Source of the DNA: Ligula intestinalis | Lineage: Eukaryota; Platyhelminthes; Cestoda; Diphyllobothriidea; Diphyllobothriidae | Assembly (NCBI GenBank): GCA_036362985.1 | Contig: JAYGXS010000003.1 | Location: 35,404,971-35,468,970, forward strand | Reading direction: 5' to 3' | DNA: 64,000 bases | Shown here: positions 10,450 through 22,340 of the stretch, piece after piece | How positions within the stretch are numbered: position 1 is the stretch's first letter | Layout of the letters: the number at the start of each line of letters is the position of its first letter | Translations under genes and position numbers: made by a program | Notes under the pieces: model-generated | Told to the model about the DNA's origin: nothing | The model's input: only the letters and a program-made list of their open reading frames with translations | Database searches by the model: none

Positions 10450-12179
10450 TGCTCTGTTCTACCATTCTGCTCAGCCTGAATACCATTCAGCATATTACTC
10501 CTTAAGGTAAGATTGAACATTCCTGTACATGCGCTACTTGCCTTCAATATCCTGTACTAAGTACGTACAGAGCCTTCCACTGTTGCACCCTTCTTGTTGT
10601 GTTCTTCCCTGGGGATTCATAAATGGCGTAATAAGACGGTGATATCTCGGCTTTAGCAACAATAAAACACTTGCTGTTTTGTGAAATGTAGAATAACCCA
10701 GCAATAAAACCGGACTAATTCATTCAACAGACCACAAAACCGTCGTACAGTTGTGATCCGTCTCCCATATTAAAGTTAATAATAGCCTTCCTTAGCAGAA
10801 ACCCATTTCTGTTACCGTTTTCCGCTAATGTCTCTGATGATAAATCCGCGATATATGTCAAAACGTCAGCCGAATAAAAGTATGGTCCCAGCAAACGAGT
10901 CGACTTCTCAGTAGCCTAGCTGTTGGAAATTATATACGTTTGACGAATAAGAGGGCAGTAATTTTAGTTTTTGAACTTGCACATGCAGATAACCCATTAA
11001 CAGGTGGCTCACAGACACTGGTAAAGAAAATAGGAGTGTCGTATGAACAGAGTGATTATAATGTAGAGAAAAAGAAACAAAAAACACAGAGAATGTGAGA
11101 TAAACATAGAGGCGGTTTGGCGATAAATTTATATACAGTGCACAAGCTAGTCAACATTTATTACATGATCGAAATCCTGCTGAGGAACGACGAAAATGCG
11201 ACATGTTTGGCGCACCAGTTGTTGAAAATAATGCTGTATGAGGCAGTTTCGTAAATATACGGCGAAAAAGATGTTGACATGCTCAAACGTACTTACAATT
11301 CTGTGTAAGGTATATAAATGTGTGGTTTGCAGACAAGAGCCAGACTACACACAGTACTACGTCTACAAGTGAAAATAACGGCGAAAACAGAAACGATGTG
11401 CGAAGGAAATTTCGAGGAGGATAAGCTAAATGGCAGCATGAACCACGAGACATCTGCGCCGCTTCTTTGTCAATGAGCCTAAATCAGGGAAGAAAAACGA
11501 ATGTGATAAATGATATAAATTGTATTTTGTGAATAAACCATTGATTAAATATGGACATCCTGGTCATGTATACACATACGCAAACCGCAGGGCTGTGGTC
11601 TCAACAGTAGTCTGCTCTTATTTCGTTGGCATGCACCATGTAGACCCGGGCTAACTTAGCAGAAAGCCACTGCAATTTTCCTCGATACATATGTAGTGAT
11701 TCTTGGGTGTTGTTTCGATTGATAGTAAGGTAGATAGCCATGACCTTGTGCGAAATTATCCGTGACGCAAAACTACAGTTAAGTGTCCCATACTCCCGTA
11801 CTAGGACGACAGACGTTAGCGGCAGCGTAGTGGAGCGCTTGAACACGCTCATACGAATTCCTGTAAGTGTATCTTGCAATTTATTCGCGAAATGTATGTT
11901 CGGTAAAAATGGTTGCTAGATGAGTGCGCATCAATCACTGATTTTAGCTGTCCGTGTCACCTCAGGCGTAAGTAATTGAATGGATGAATCAAATGTTTAG
12001 TATCGGCATTGGTTTTTGCTACTTCAAGTTGCATTCAAAGCGGGTACTTAAAGAAGGGATAATTCCTAATTTCATGAAAGTGTTTAACTGGGAAACCTTT
12101 GGAGACGCTCAAGTTGTATATAAGTCACAGCCTCTGCACACTTTTTAACAGTACTTTTGGAGCATACAACGAAATCTCC
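10450..12179. other. No gene recognised; small family B fragment
   Basis: Near 10865-10910 the plus strand reads KRQPNKSMVPANESTSQ, a decayed match to the family B peptide. The rest is AT-rich and without recognisable features. A 92-codon minus frame at 11601-11879 has no recognised domain. Confidence 0.3.
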
Positions 12180-12562
12180 CTACCAGCCAAATCCCCGGAT
12201 CCTCCCGTCGAAATTCCGGGAGATAGGGGGTGATCTGAGGGTGACGACGGAGACTTAACGAAGATAAGGACGGGGTTTTCAACGCGCATATCCCCGTTCT
12301 CACCCCCGGATCCCCCCTTCGAAATGCAAATGAGTATTTTAAAATTATCCGTAAAAATAATATCAAATGTCACTTACTCACGCAGTTTTAGTTCAGGATA
12401 GTCAAACAAATGAGCAAGATTGCTTTTTAGGTCCATCTACAACATTCTGGAAATTTCGGGCTGCGGAATAATACATATTCCTTAAACGTCAACCTCGGAT
12501 ACACCCGCATTCCCCCGTCGTCACCTCCACCCAGATTTGCACGTGTGCTGGCAGGGCTTTAT
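12180..12562 (-). repeat. Dispersed repeat family A, copy 2
   Basis: The flanking segments match copy 1 (2535-2880) in reverse complement: TATTATTTTTACGGATAATT on one side and a GGATCCGGGGATTTGGCTGG edge on the other. The core GACGGGGTTTTCAACGCGC, however, runs in the same plus-strand direction as in copy 1. The core therefore looks inverted between its bounding repeats. Confidence 0.6.
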
Positions 12563-14022
12563 CTACTGAACGTACTAGCGAAAAGTTGGCTGCCTTTCCC
12601 TAACGTCTCGGATTTTTGTTATAAACTGTGGCAGTCGCAGATAAGGGTATTGGAACCACAAGAAACGCACTATTTATAAGGCGTCATTGTCATGTCAACA
12701 AATGTTTAACCCAATAAGTAGAACTCGTTTTCATCGCTGGAGGTCGTCCGTAGTGCGATGATTACTCCTTAGCCTGCGTCCAAACCGTCAATTCTTGTAA
12801 TTTGATTACCATTTTCGATTCTTAACGTAAGTATTTCGTGGCAGTTCGGCTCGAAGTCTCTCGAACCATCGACCGCCTGTCTCCTCTCCGTGGGGAAAAT
12901 TACTTCACAAAGGCAAACTGGCTGTCCTGGGGGGCCCTCTGGACTTCCGTCACCTGTTTCCTCTCCTCTTCAACTCGTTATTCAACCGTCCCGCCTATAG
13001 CCCCTTCTCTCCTGTCCGCAACCTCAACCTGCAACTACTTCAAACTCTATCTCAGCCCAGTGGACGCCATGGTTACTTTCCTGACCATTTTGTATTTCAT
13101 ACGTTTTAGGCATCAGCCATGCCTTTAGTATCGCTAACCAACGCTTTTGATCTTGCCGGGGAGTACTGTGTGAGTCTACAAATAGTATTGGCTACGCTTT
13201 CTCATTTGCATTTGCACCAACTATCGGCACGCTGGCCTGTCCATCATACGATCACTGCGGCAGTCGCTTGTAGTGCCCTCCTGGCTATCCCCCGGTCGAG
13301 TAGATACCTCGCTAGCTTGATGCCAAAAACTGTGTACCTCTTTCTGAGTGGCTGAGGCACACAACGAACTGGACAGGTGTGCATCGGATTCTGCGTGTAT
13401 AGGCGCACACCCACGCTTTTCTGTAAACACAACTGGCCTTCTTCGGCGGTGCTTGCGATCACTCGGCAGCTGCTATTGTTGGGCTCATTTAGAGCAGTTA
13501 AGCTTTTGCTGCAAACGCTGTCTTACCTGACTTGTGATTTCAGAGACCGCCCCCCCCCCCCCAGCACAGAATATGGGGGCGGGGAGCATCGTGATTATTA
13601 ATATAGACTACAGGCCTGAGAACCACTTCGACCTCGGTTCTCTGGTCATGTGTAGTTTAAAAACTGTGTATCCAACATAGTTTAAGTTCTGTTCCAATGC
13701 ACCGTTTACGAAGCAGCCACCAATATGTAAATCAGAGGAATAACAAATGCGTAACCTGTCAAGTATTGCCGTACACATTCACAATTTTTCATTGTTCACA
13801 ACAGAGTGCCTTTGTCAGACAATGATAATAAATAAAATGCTTCCCCTATCCTGCCTGCACTCCTGTATAGTTCAGTCACTGTTTAAATGCGCTCCCAAAA
13901 AGGTAAGGAAGCAGCTGAATTAAAACGTCACAAATTAATCCACATTTTAGTGAAAAGTGAACATTCTTTAATGCGAAATTGGGAAGCATGTGTGTATTTA
14001 CGTCGTAGACTTACAAGTCACG
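12563..14022. other. 3' flank of the large gene; candidate poly(A) signal
   Basis: On the minus strand, downstream of the stop at 14023, an ATTAAA hexamer (13972-13967) could serve as a poly(A) signal. Plus-strand frames at 12838-13128 and 13119-13355 have no recognisable domain. A poly-C tract sits at 13548-13562. Confidence 0.35.
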
Positions 14023-15048
14023 TTAGACAAGTGATGGCTCGTCAGCCCCAGTAACTGGTTTTGAGCCCGAGCTTCGACGCGTGTGCCGCGAGCGCTTACG
14101 ACGACTACGTTTTCGAGACGGCTGTGTCGTCAGCACTTGCTCACAGAATTCTGCCTCTCCTCCCTCCCTCGCCACCTCCTCCTCGTCCTCCTCCTCGGCA
14201 GGTGGCGGCATGTCTGGTGGTAATGGCAACGAACTGATGGATTCGACGCTGGCTTCTGTGCTCAAAGCACCCCTAGATTTGGAGGGCTCTTGTTCTGCTG
14301 ATGCTGCCTGTTCTTCTTCCTTCTTGCTGTCGCTTGTAGCCTGGCTGCCAGGAGTCTCAGGTGCAACAGTGTCCGCGATACTCGCACTTTTAAGGGTGAC
14401 TGACGCATCAGCGGGCGTGGTTTTGCCCGCAATAGCTGCAATCACATGCGGCACAGTGATTGCTCGAGAGACGCGCAGAGGCGCTACAGGTTTCAGCGGT
14501 GCAACAAAGACGGCAGTTCGGAGTTCACAAATTGACCCACTCTCCTCCTCCACGACTTCGTGCAGCTCTCTACCGAGACTATAGGAAGTCCGAATGGCTA
14601 GGAGATCCGGTGGTGGTGGTAGCGGAAAGGGTTCAATCTCCTCGCTACCTTCACTGGCCGAACTGGTTGACGAATCAAGGTCAGAGTCACTGCCATCAAC
14701 ACCGGCAGTATCCTCTGCAATCTCCTCTTCCTCTCCAGGTCTACTTATTTCGGTGCCTGTCGAAAAGGCAGTAGTGAGGGTAGTGGTGGAAGACAACGTG
14801 GTTGCAGAACTCTGTTTAGAGCTGATAAAGGTGGATATTTGTGGCGGCTGAGAAGACGGACTGTGGAGGCCGGAGGGTGTTCGGACTCCCGAGGAGAAAC
14901 AAGTAAAGGGCCGATCAAAGCGGGTTGCAGCGTAGGACTCGGCTATGCGGCCCTCGGGGACCGGTTCAAGACAGGAAATTTCCACCAGATCGTGTCGAAG
15001 CGACACACCTTCTGCACGGTCTCGAAAGGGTTCTTCCGTAGTCATCGG
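14023..15048 (-). CDS. Large gene, exon 13 (terminal exon with stop)
   Basis: The acceptor ATCGTTTTAG ends at 15049; the exon then runs in phase 0 for 341 codons to TAA at 14025-14023. The peptide starts PMTTEEPFRDRAEG. It has Ser/Thr-rich stretches around residues 65-95, an acidic Ser-rich block near 105-140 (EEEEIAEDTAGVDGSDSD), a proline run, a second acidic block (EEEDEEEVAREGGEAE), and a strongly basic RKRSRRKRSRHTRR cluster before the end. It looks intrinsically disordered with a possible nuclear-localisation or RNA-binding basic tail. It joins exon 12 in frame. Confidence 0.65.
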   Translation of the reverse strand, partial: PMTTEEPFRDRAEGVSLRHDLVEISCLEPVPEGRIAESYAATRFDRPFTCFSSGVRTPSGLHSPSSQPPQISTFISSKQSSATTLSSTTTLTTAFSTGTEISRPGEEEEIAEDTAGVDGSDSDLDSSTSSASEGSEEIEPFPLPPPPDLLAIRTSYSLGRELHEVVEEESGSICELRTAVFVAPLKPVAPLRVSRAITVPHVIAAIAGKTTPADASVTLKSASIADTVAPETPGSQATSDSKKEEEQAASAEQEPSKSRGALSTEASVESISSLPLPPDMPPPAEEEDEEEVAREGGEAEFCEQVLTTQPSRKRSRRKRSRHTRRSSGSKPVTGADEPSLV

Positions 15049-18000
15049 CTAAAACGATTAGAGTCAAAGTCAAAGGGTTACTACTACAAGGGCGAATGTT
15101 GTGTAAATTGTATTAAACACCTGCGTCTGCAAAGTTGAACTAGAGAACCCATGTTAGTTGACAAAATTAAATTGCAGATGTCTATAAAAATGCTTGCTGG
15201 AGACAAATGTGATCATTATTACTAAGATTTGCCGGCTAAAAAACAGATGGTTTTTCTGTATTATGGGATTGCTGTCTTAATAAGTTAATTGAGTATGCAT
15301 GTGTTCGTGGCCGCAGTTAAAAATATAAACTCCCACTAGAAATGACAGCCAATTACCACCAGAGGAAAGCAAGAGGAGCTTCGTAGCAGTATAAACTAGC
15401 CCCCTTCTTACGGTTTAATATAGAATTTAAATAAAGACACATATTTTGCATTTGTACGCAATTGAAAAATCAAGGAGATGTTTTTCCGATGTTTTTTCGA
15501 TGTTTCGATGCTTTAGGTTCTGTTTGTGCTTCGCATAGTCTATTCAATAGTGTAAATACATACACCTAAGGTAGAATCTGAACAGTCAAGTGGATCAGCT
15601 ATTTTACCAAGAAAATAAGTTTTTCATCTAAATAGTATGTTAAAGTATTTGTTGCAGAGCCATTGAATAAAGGGTTTCGGCATTTGCTGTGATTAGACGG
15701 CTAGACAACTTAGGTGACAGCAAAAACCACCAAAAACACCATCAATTTACCTACGCATTTGCTATGATTCACTGTTGACATATTCGTCAGCATCGATAAG
15801 TAAAACGACAGTTCTTGGTGAGCTTTTGGACAAGCGTTGATGCTCTAACCAAGAAACGCATCAGCACAGCCTACGGGGCAGGAGAGGTCATTACCATCGT
15901 AGGAATCGGTTGCAGTGGGCACTTAGAAATAGAAGTTTGTGGTTGTCTTTAGTTGGGGAGAAAGGAGCAGGAATAATGTAAAACAATAATAAGTGGTGAG
16001 CAGAAAAAAGAATATGAAAAGAAAGCAACAATAATGGCAACATAAACAAAAGCGAGAAAGCGAAGAAGAACGAAAGGAGGACGAAAAGCAAAACAAAATT
16101 ACAGATTCCGGCGGGATTTTACCGTCCGAGGATAATAGATTTGCCAAACTGACTGCCTTGTTATACCCTCTGAATGTGGCTAGCTTATTGACCTTTTCAT
16201 TGTAGCTTTTTTAGAACGTAGTATGCCAACATGCAGGTCTACACGACGATTATTTGGTCCGAAAGGCAGGAAATGGACCTTAAGCGTCAGCTATGAACCC
16301 TCTGCTGGCAAATTTGTGTCCAATTAAATAAACCATATGGCTGGTGTCCACCACATGGCAATCGATCTTCCTAAGGCCATCAGCGCAGTTTACTATAATT
16401 TGGTACAGCTCGTATCAGTTGCCACATGACGATGTGTGTTTACGGTATAGGGCGACGACCAACTACATTTTCCCGTGCCGTGGACGTCAGATAACCATTC
16501 ACAATGGTCAAGTACATCTTTAATCCACCGAATCCGACATTGGCTAGTGGGATAGCGAGCATAATGTACGCCACTGAATCTAATGAGGTTTTTGCTTTAG
16601 GTAAAACCTACGATAAACCTGGGGAGCGCTAATGAGAGATATAATTTCAGCATCAATTCTGACGTATATATTTTAATAGAAGCTTAACTTTTCAGTAGCC
16701 AGTATCCTTTTATTTGATTTGTGGTCTGATGCCGTGCGTTGTATGCCTTACGTGCAGCCTAGGATCGGTTTGTCTGTGTTCTACAGGTTGTTTGCGATTT
16801 AACTTCAGAAGACGCGTGATGTTTGTAGCTTACTAAGCTGCCTTGTCCATCCTTAAGTTTCCGTAAGGTGATTGCCCTAGAATTTGAGTTTGTTTCTGTA
16901 CATTCTAACGTAAGACTTTGAGATTAACAATAATTATAAACCTGTGAGTAAGTTACTTATTTCGGCAGGAGTTTTCTTGGTAGTGGCGGAACAAAACTCC
17001 ACATTTCCAGGTTTGTCGACAGCGATTCGAGCACGATCCGAGCTCGATTCGAGCAAAATTATGGTTAGGGGTTAGGATTAGGGTTATGGTTAGGGTCAGA
17101 GGTTAGGGTAAGGGTTAAGGTGTTAGGGTAAGGTTTAGGGTTAGCTTAAGGGTGAGGGTTAGGGCAAGAGTGAGTGCTAGGTGTTAATGTCAAGGTTAGG
17201 TTTAAGGATAAGGGTAAGGTTAAGGGTTAGGGTAAGGGTGAGTTTTAGGGGTTCGGGTTAGGTTTAGGGTTAGGTTTAGGATAAGGGTTGGTGTTAGGAT
17301 AATGGTTAGTGTAAGGTTCAGTGTGGGATCGTGATATCTTATGTGAAAAGCCCGAAGTTTCTGCTTAATATTACAAAACGTCTTCAAAAATTCTATTATT
17401 ACTGGGTTTCGGGCAAAGGAAAATTTTCGGAATAAAACTCCACAATTCCATGTTTGTCGACACCGATTCGTTCTTAATTCGAGCTCAAAACGAGCTCGAT
17501 TTGTTTTTGCGCCTTTTTTGATTTACGTTCCCCACGCTGTCGGCCCATAGCCACCGTATGAAATTATTTCAACAAAGTTCAAGACTTTTTTTTCTTATTT
17601 TCACGAAATTCTTTTTTGGTAAATCAGTTTTACCGGCACAAAAAAAACTTCTCACGGTTACTGTATGAAAACAACCTATGGCTTTTTGTATCCAAGACCA
17701 CTATTGAGGAAACTCCTGCCTTATTTCAAAGGACATTATACATCTAAAATTAAATGGCTTTCTCGTTCTCCTGCGGTTTTAAGAGATAGTGGCAACGACC
17801 GACTTGGGGCTACCTCTAGTACATAGAAAGAAGTTTTAATCAGTTTGCTTAACAGCGGTTTCGACCAGAGGTCGGAATAAAATTTTTCAAAAACGCTATC
17901 CTTTTTACTTTTCTACGTACGGAGTGTAAGATTTCGAACATGTTAGTAATTGTCTATAAAATAGCTAAAACTGTTGATGTATGCACAAACATCAAATTGT

Positions 18001-18902
18001 GCATCAGGAATAAATGGGCCCGCATTTGGACCGAACTACAGTTTATTCGAAGAGTAAGTAGTCCAATATAGTATCGGACAGACGTCGTCTGATTAAATCA
18101 ATTTTGCAGTTTCATATTTAGTCCTTGGAAGAGTTATTAATTGTGAATCAGCTCTGAATGTCTCCAGTGAATAATAACTTTTCAATGGCTGGAAACTTTA
18201 CTTTTGGTGAAAAATAAAGACTGAAGTAGGTAGGAAAGCGAAGTACGTTAATAACCAACACGCATTTGATCAGACGAATAAAAAGTTGAGCACGCGCTGT
18301 GTTCAGTTGTTTTCTTATCGACAGAGTATCATATAGGGAGGTTTTCAGCTAATCATGCCTTTAGCTAAAGTCTTATTCTTCACACGAGTCTTTGCTTCTT
18401 ATAGTTAACACCTGAAAGCAACCGTATGTTTTCCAGCTAGAATTGATGAAACCGGTGAGATTGCAAAGCAAGCTGTCTCAAGACACTTTTCCTACCATGA
18501 ATCCTCTCCCGCCTTTTTAGGTTACTTTATTTCAGCAAATGCAGCCCAATATAGCATCCGGAATCGAAAACAATCTGACTAAACTAAAAAAAGTGACAAA
18601 TTGAGGTGATGGAAGAGGAAAGCGCGATTTTCTTCGTTTTTTCTAAGAGTATTTTAGAAAACATGCCCAAACCTCATCCAGTCAATTTTAATCGGCCCAA
18701 GGCAGATGCAAAGATAAAGATTTAAGGAAAAAATATATGGGCTCCGTAATAAATCCTCAATCAAACAATGGACTCTATATAAGCCGTTTGCCAAAAAATA
18801 GGGTAAGCAAAACTGCGTATATGGAAAACATATATTTTCACATTGACATTTCGTTGAAGAAAAATATGATTGGACATATTTTAAAACCTGAACTTGACGT
18901 AC
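15049..18902. other. Last intron of the large gene
   Basis: The 3.9-kb intron holds an A/G-rich stretch (about 15950-16100) and the telomere-like array at 17061-17320 with its flanking repeats. No other coding sequence was recognised. Confidence 0.45.
16985..17503 (+). repeat. Degenerate TTAGGG array between direct repeats
   Basis: The 17061-17320 stretch is an array of diverged hexamers around TTAGGG, the animal telomere repeat. On both sides sits a near-copy of a 75-base sequence (16985-17060 and 17428-17503): AACTCCACATTTCCAGGTTT and GTTTGTCGACAGCGATTCG on the left, AACTCCACAATTCCATGTTT and GTTTGTCGACACCGATTCG on the right, each followed by an AGCTCGATT-rich part. The unit could be an interstitial telomeric insertion or a composite repeat. 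Confidence 0.65.
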
Positions 18903-19040
18903 TGGCATGAATAAATTGCCGCTTGGACTACCATTTGACGCTCGAGGAAGCAGAATGATAGATGAAGAGGAAGAAGACGAAGATGCCGAGGATGGGGAGG
19001 AGGCTTCCGAACCCCGTTTGCCTTGCATCTGTGCCCATAC
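18903..19040 (-). CDS. Large gene, exon 12
   Basis: The acceptor CTCAAATCAG is followed by GTATGGGCACAG; an alternative acceptor at GGGCACAG would start the exon at 19028, in the same phase. The 46-codon peptide is VWAQMQGKRGSEASSPSSAS, a Ser run, then LLPRASNGSPSGNLFMP. The donor is GTACGT. Both ends are phase 0, so it joins exon 11 and exon 13 in frame. Confidence 0.55.
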
Positions 19041-19119
19041 CTGATTTGAGAATTCAAAGAAAGCGGTATTCATAAAAGGTGTAAACGATGTCCCTTTCAG
19101 TAAAGACATGTTTGCCTAC

Positions 19120-19431
19120 AGTTATTGACAAAGCAATGCCGAGTGCAGCATCACCAAATTTAGCATTAAAAGGAAAAATGGGAAAACCGGATTCGATTAC
19201 CTCTGAAATTATGCTAGTTGCCAGACCGTGAACAGTTGTCGTAATGGGTTTGGCCGCTGATGCTTCTGATATCTGGCAAGTGGTAACAGGTATTTTCGCG
19301 GTGTCGGGCTCCTCGGATGACCGCAAAGGAGCCTGGGAGCTGCCTTCATGCTGAGCCTGACGGTCTGTGGATAGATCATTGGGAGAGCTAGAAGGCGATT
19401 CTTTCTTGGCAGGTAACTCGGATTCCATGGT
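19120..19431 (-). CDS. Large gene, exon 11
   Basis: The acceptor CTAAGCAGCAG precedes ACC ATG GAA in phase 0. The 104-codon peptide begins TMESELPAKKESPSSSPNDL, is Ser/Glu-rich, then becomes more hydrophobic (IISEVIESGFPIFPFNAKFG, then DAALGIALSIT). The donor (ACT|GTAGGC) is weak. It would leave a 79-base intron before exon 12 with a good pyrimidine tract. The same frame runs on past this donor to a stop at 19054, so the boundary rests on phase agreement. Confidence 0.5.
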
Positions 19432-19953
19432 CTGCTGCTTAGTCGTCTGGATGAGTAAAGAAAATGTATTTTATTTTCTATAATGCCAGTAGTGAAAAGT
19501 GGTTAAAAAACTGAATGTTTTCCTGCTTTACACTGATGAATATCAAACGCTGGAGAGGTTGATGAGGAAGTTATAGGACCTGCTTTGGAGAAGACATCTT
19601 CTGTGTGCTGTGGAGGGAGCAGACTCTATACATGTGTGGTAGTAAGAAACGTAAAATCGATGACCTTAAGAAGGCGTTTGGGGCACACGAAAGTCCCATA
19701 CAATAACAAACGTATGCACATCTGATAAAGCAGTGAACATGCTTTTTAATGAGAAGCCGGGTCCACGGTTAGTTTTGAATGCTGTGGACTTTAGAAAATA
19801 CAAATTCATAAAGTCACAGTTTGCCTTGAGAGCAAAATGAACTCGAGTGTTCTGCAATTGTGACCAAGGCGGAGGCTTTCTTACTGTATGAATTTGCGTT
19901 TGCATAAATAGTTGTGGGTAAAAAGACTTCGAAGTATAGCAGGTTGCTCTTAC

Positions 19954-20015
19954 TTGTGCTTTTATCTCGGCCACCAAGGCATGCTGATACCTTTTCACAG
20001 TCCTATCTATTTCCA
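19954..20015 (-). CDS. Candidate small exon, not in the main chain
   Basis: A 62-base stretch lies between a GCGAGCAG acceptor and a GTAAGA donor and reads EIDRTVKRYQHALVAEIKAQ, a plausible helical peptide. Its start phase does not match the end of exon 10, so it would be alternative or spurious. Confidence 0.25.
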
Positions 20016-21089
20016 CTGCTCGCTTAACCTACTGCTATTATTCTTCTTCCGAAAGAGGGTAATAACCGCAATTAGAATGGGAATAAAATCTGTAAAGAAA
20101 TGGCACTACGTTCGCTATAAGTCCGAGTGACTCTTTGTGCAACAATAAGATTGACAAAGGATACAATATTGATCACTGGACGACATTAATTCATAATATT
20201 TCGGATACAAGAGTATGTTTACTCGAGCATGGATTGCTTTTAAGTCGCCTGCCTAAAACATGCTGAATGAAGAAATGAACTATGGATTGGTATGCATTGT
20301 CTCCATTGATTTTCAATGCCCTTACAAATTAAAAGATATTTCATGTAACCATGAGAAAATCATTTCTTGCACTCAGGTGGTGGCCCATCACTTCTTCTTT
20401 AAATGTTATACTCGAAGAAGGACAATCTCTCTATTTTAAAAATGTTTATAATTCTGAGAGTTGTTAAAACCATGAAATGTCCATTCCAATAGCGTCGTTT
20501 CTGTCCTTTTATTAAAGCATTCCGCTATATATGTTACATTAGAATATTTTCTCAGAACTATTTGACGTCTTTTAAAAGCCATGTATGATTTTCCTGAAAT
20601 GCCATGAAAACTGTTTTCAGACTTAGAAGCCTAAACACAAAAACAACGAAAAATCGGACTCACTAGTATTATAAAATTAGAAAATATATTTTTCAAACTC
20701 CAACTGTGCCCTTAATTCTGACAGAAAAATTGAAGACGCGATTTTCTAGCAAATGTTATAAGATATTATATTATTGAAAATGATATACTATATACGTTTA
20801 TTTTTATTAGGATTTATTCGGACATTAAAATCAATAGCAAGAAGGCACCCTACTTACGTAGGTAGTTAGTTCCAAGTGCCATTTTCGAAGGCAGCTAAGA
20901 AGAAAAGCCTCCAAAAACAATATTTTGACTTTTCTGAAAAATCACGGGATTATATCGCAGGATGACAAGCACTACAACCCTACTTAAATAATTCTCTCTA
21001 AGCAAAAAGAGGTTTCAGCAAATTGTTAATATTCAATGAGGTTGGTCACTGGGTGTAGCTTATGTGAAAATTATTCATAATCTGCTTAC

Positions 21090-21315
21090 TTTATCCGTCT
21101 CCACCACAAAATCCGATTGGGTCTGCTCTTGGGGGCGGATTTGGTCAGTGCTTGACGGTTGGTGTGAGTCTTGCGTAGAAAATTGAACTTCCTGGGGTGC
21201 CTGCTGGAGGGCGTATGTTTTTATTTTCTCGGAAGCCATTTCCTCTGTCCGCCCGAGGAATAAATTGCTCGGCTTTCCCGCCCTAATGTGTTCCGGGCTG
21301 TTCGTTGTCGGATTG
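21090..21315 (-). CDS. Large gene, exon 10
   Basis: The acceptor TTGATTATCAG is followed by one base completing the previous codon, then 75 codons: NPTTNSPEHIRAGKPSNLFL, a Gln/Ser-rich middle (LQQAPQEVQFSTQDSHQPSS) and QEQTQSDFVVETDK. The donor is GTAAGC. It begins in the phase left by exon 9 and ends at phase 0, matching exon 11. Confidence 0.6.
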
Positions 21316-21902
21316 CTGATAATCAAATTGTTCGTGGATGTGTCTTCAAATAACTTTGTGGCTAATTTGTGCTCGTTTGCTGTAAAAGTGAAACGGGGCG
21401 GCTAATAAAAGCAACTGTCTCAACGGAACATGCGTGGGATAATGTAGTAATAAAATATATAACTTCAGAGAGCTCCTACTTCGGTGAACAGGGGGCAGAT
21501 AGGAGCCCAAAAGGTTTATTTTCGGTGATATTAAATCCTGTTAGGAATCTGGTAGGAAATATCTGTGGAGTATTCATAGCCTTCGAAGAAGTTACGAAAG
21601 TAGATTTGCGAGTACCGACATAGCTGTCTCGAGGGCTCGGAACAATGATTTCAGGCTTGATAAAACATATAATAGGACTCATATTGCCACTCTTTTGTCG
21701 ATTACATTTTCGGTGAATATTATTAGCAGACTCGAGCGAAGCAATTTATGTAGTATCTGATCATGAGACTCATCACACCCTCATGCCTGATTCCTTTCGA
21801 AAAATGCGATGTGTCCGCTTCTGACCAGCCAAAGGCACAGTACATCCATATAGTACTTATACCTGTTACGGCTTGAGCATTTTGATCTAGCCAGCCTCGA
21901 CA

Positions 21903-22340
21903 GTGTCACGGACGGTTCCCCTCCATGCGTTAAGATCAAAGGTAACGGACCTGGAGCTCCACCCAGTCTCTTCTCCAGCGACGGAGACAGAAAATAGAAG
22001 TTCCAAGAGCTACTTCTATGTCTGGACGGACGGTTTCGAGCCAAGTCTGCAGTTGCCCTACTCTTCGACACCTGCAGGTGGCCTGCGGCGCCGGATCGAG
22101 GGCAACTTAGCATATCTCATGAGGCGGATGACGGAGAACGTGCCCAAGCCAACTCAGTCGTCTTCCTTGGATGCCTTGAAATACCCGCGCGATACGATTG
22201 CAGCGGATGCGGACTGTCGAGGTGTAGCTGCTATATTTCAGTCGCAAGATAGTTCTGAGGCATCGGTGGTCGAAGACCTCCAGTCTTTGCTCTTTTTCAA
22301 CGTGAACAGCCCAGCAATTATATCCATAGAGGAGGACTGA
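21903..22340 (+). CDS. Unassigned open frame in intron
   Basis: This 145-codon frame has no recognisable family, signal peptide or membrane segment. Minus-strand frames of 110 and 87 codons overlap it, so the openness may reflect base composition (GC-rich locally) rather than coding. It may be a piece of an unrecognised repeat. Confidence 0.15.
   Translation: MSRTVPLHALRSKVTDLELHPVSSPATETENRSSKSYFYVWTDGFEPSLQLPYSSTPAGGLRRRIEGNLAYLMRRMTENVPKPTQSSSLDALKYPRDTIAADADCRGVAAIFQSQDSSEASVVEDLQSLLFFNVNSPAIISIEED

Noticed and set aside
14081..15138. Plus-strand frames of 85-167 codons opposite the terminal exon
   Set aside because: They are antisense shadows of the Ser/Pro-rich minus-strand exon; low-complexity coding sequence leaves the other strand open.
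19954..20015. Inclusion of this small exon in the main chain
   Set aside because: It needs one leftover base from exon 10, which ends at phase 0; skipping it keeps the frame.
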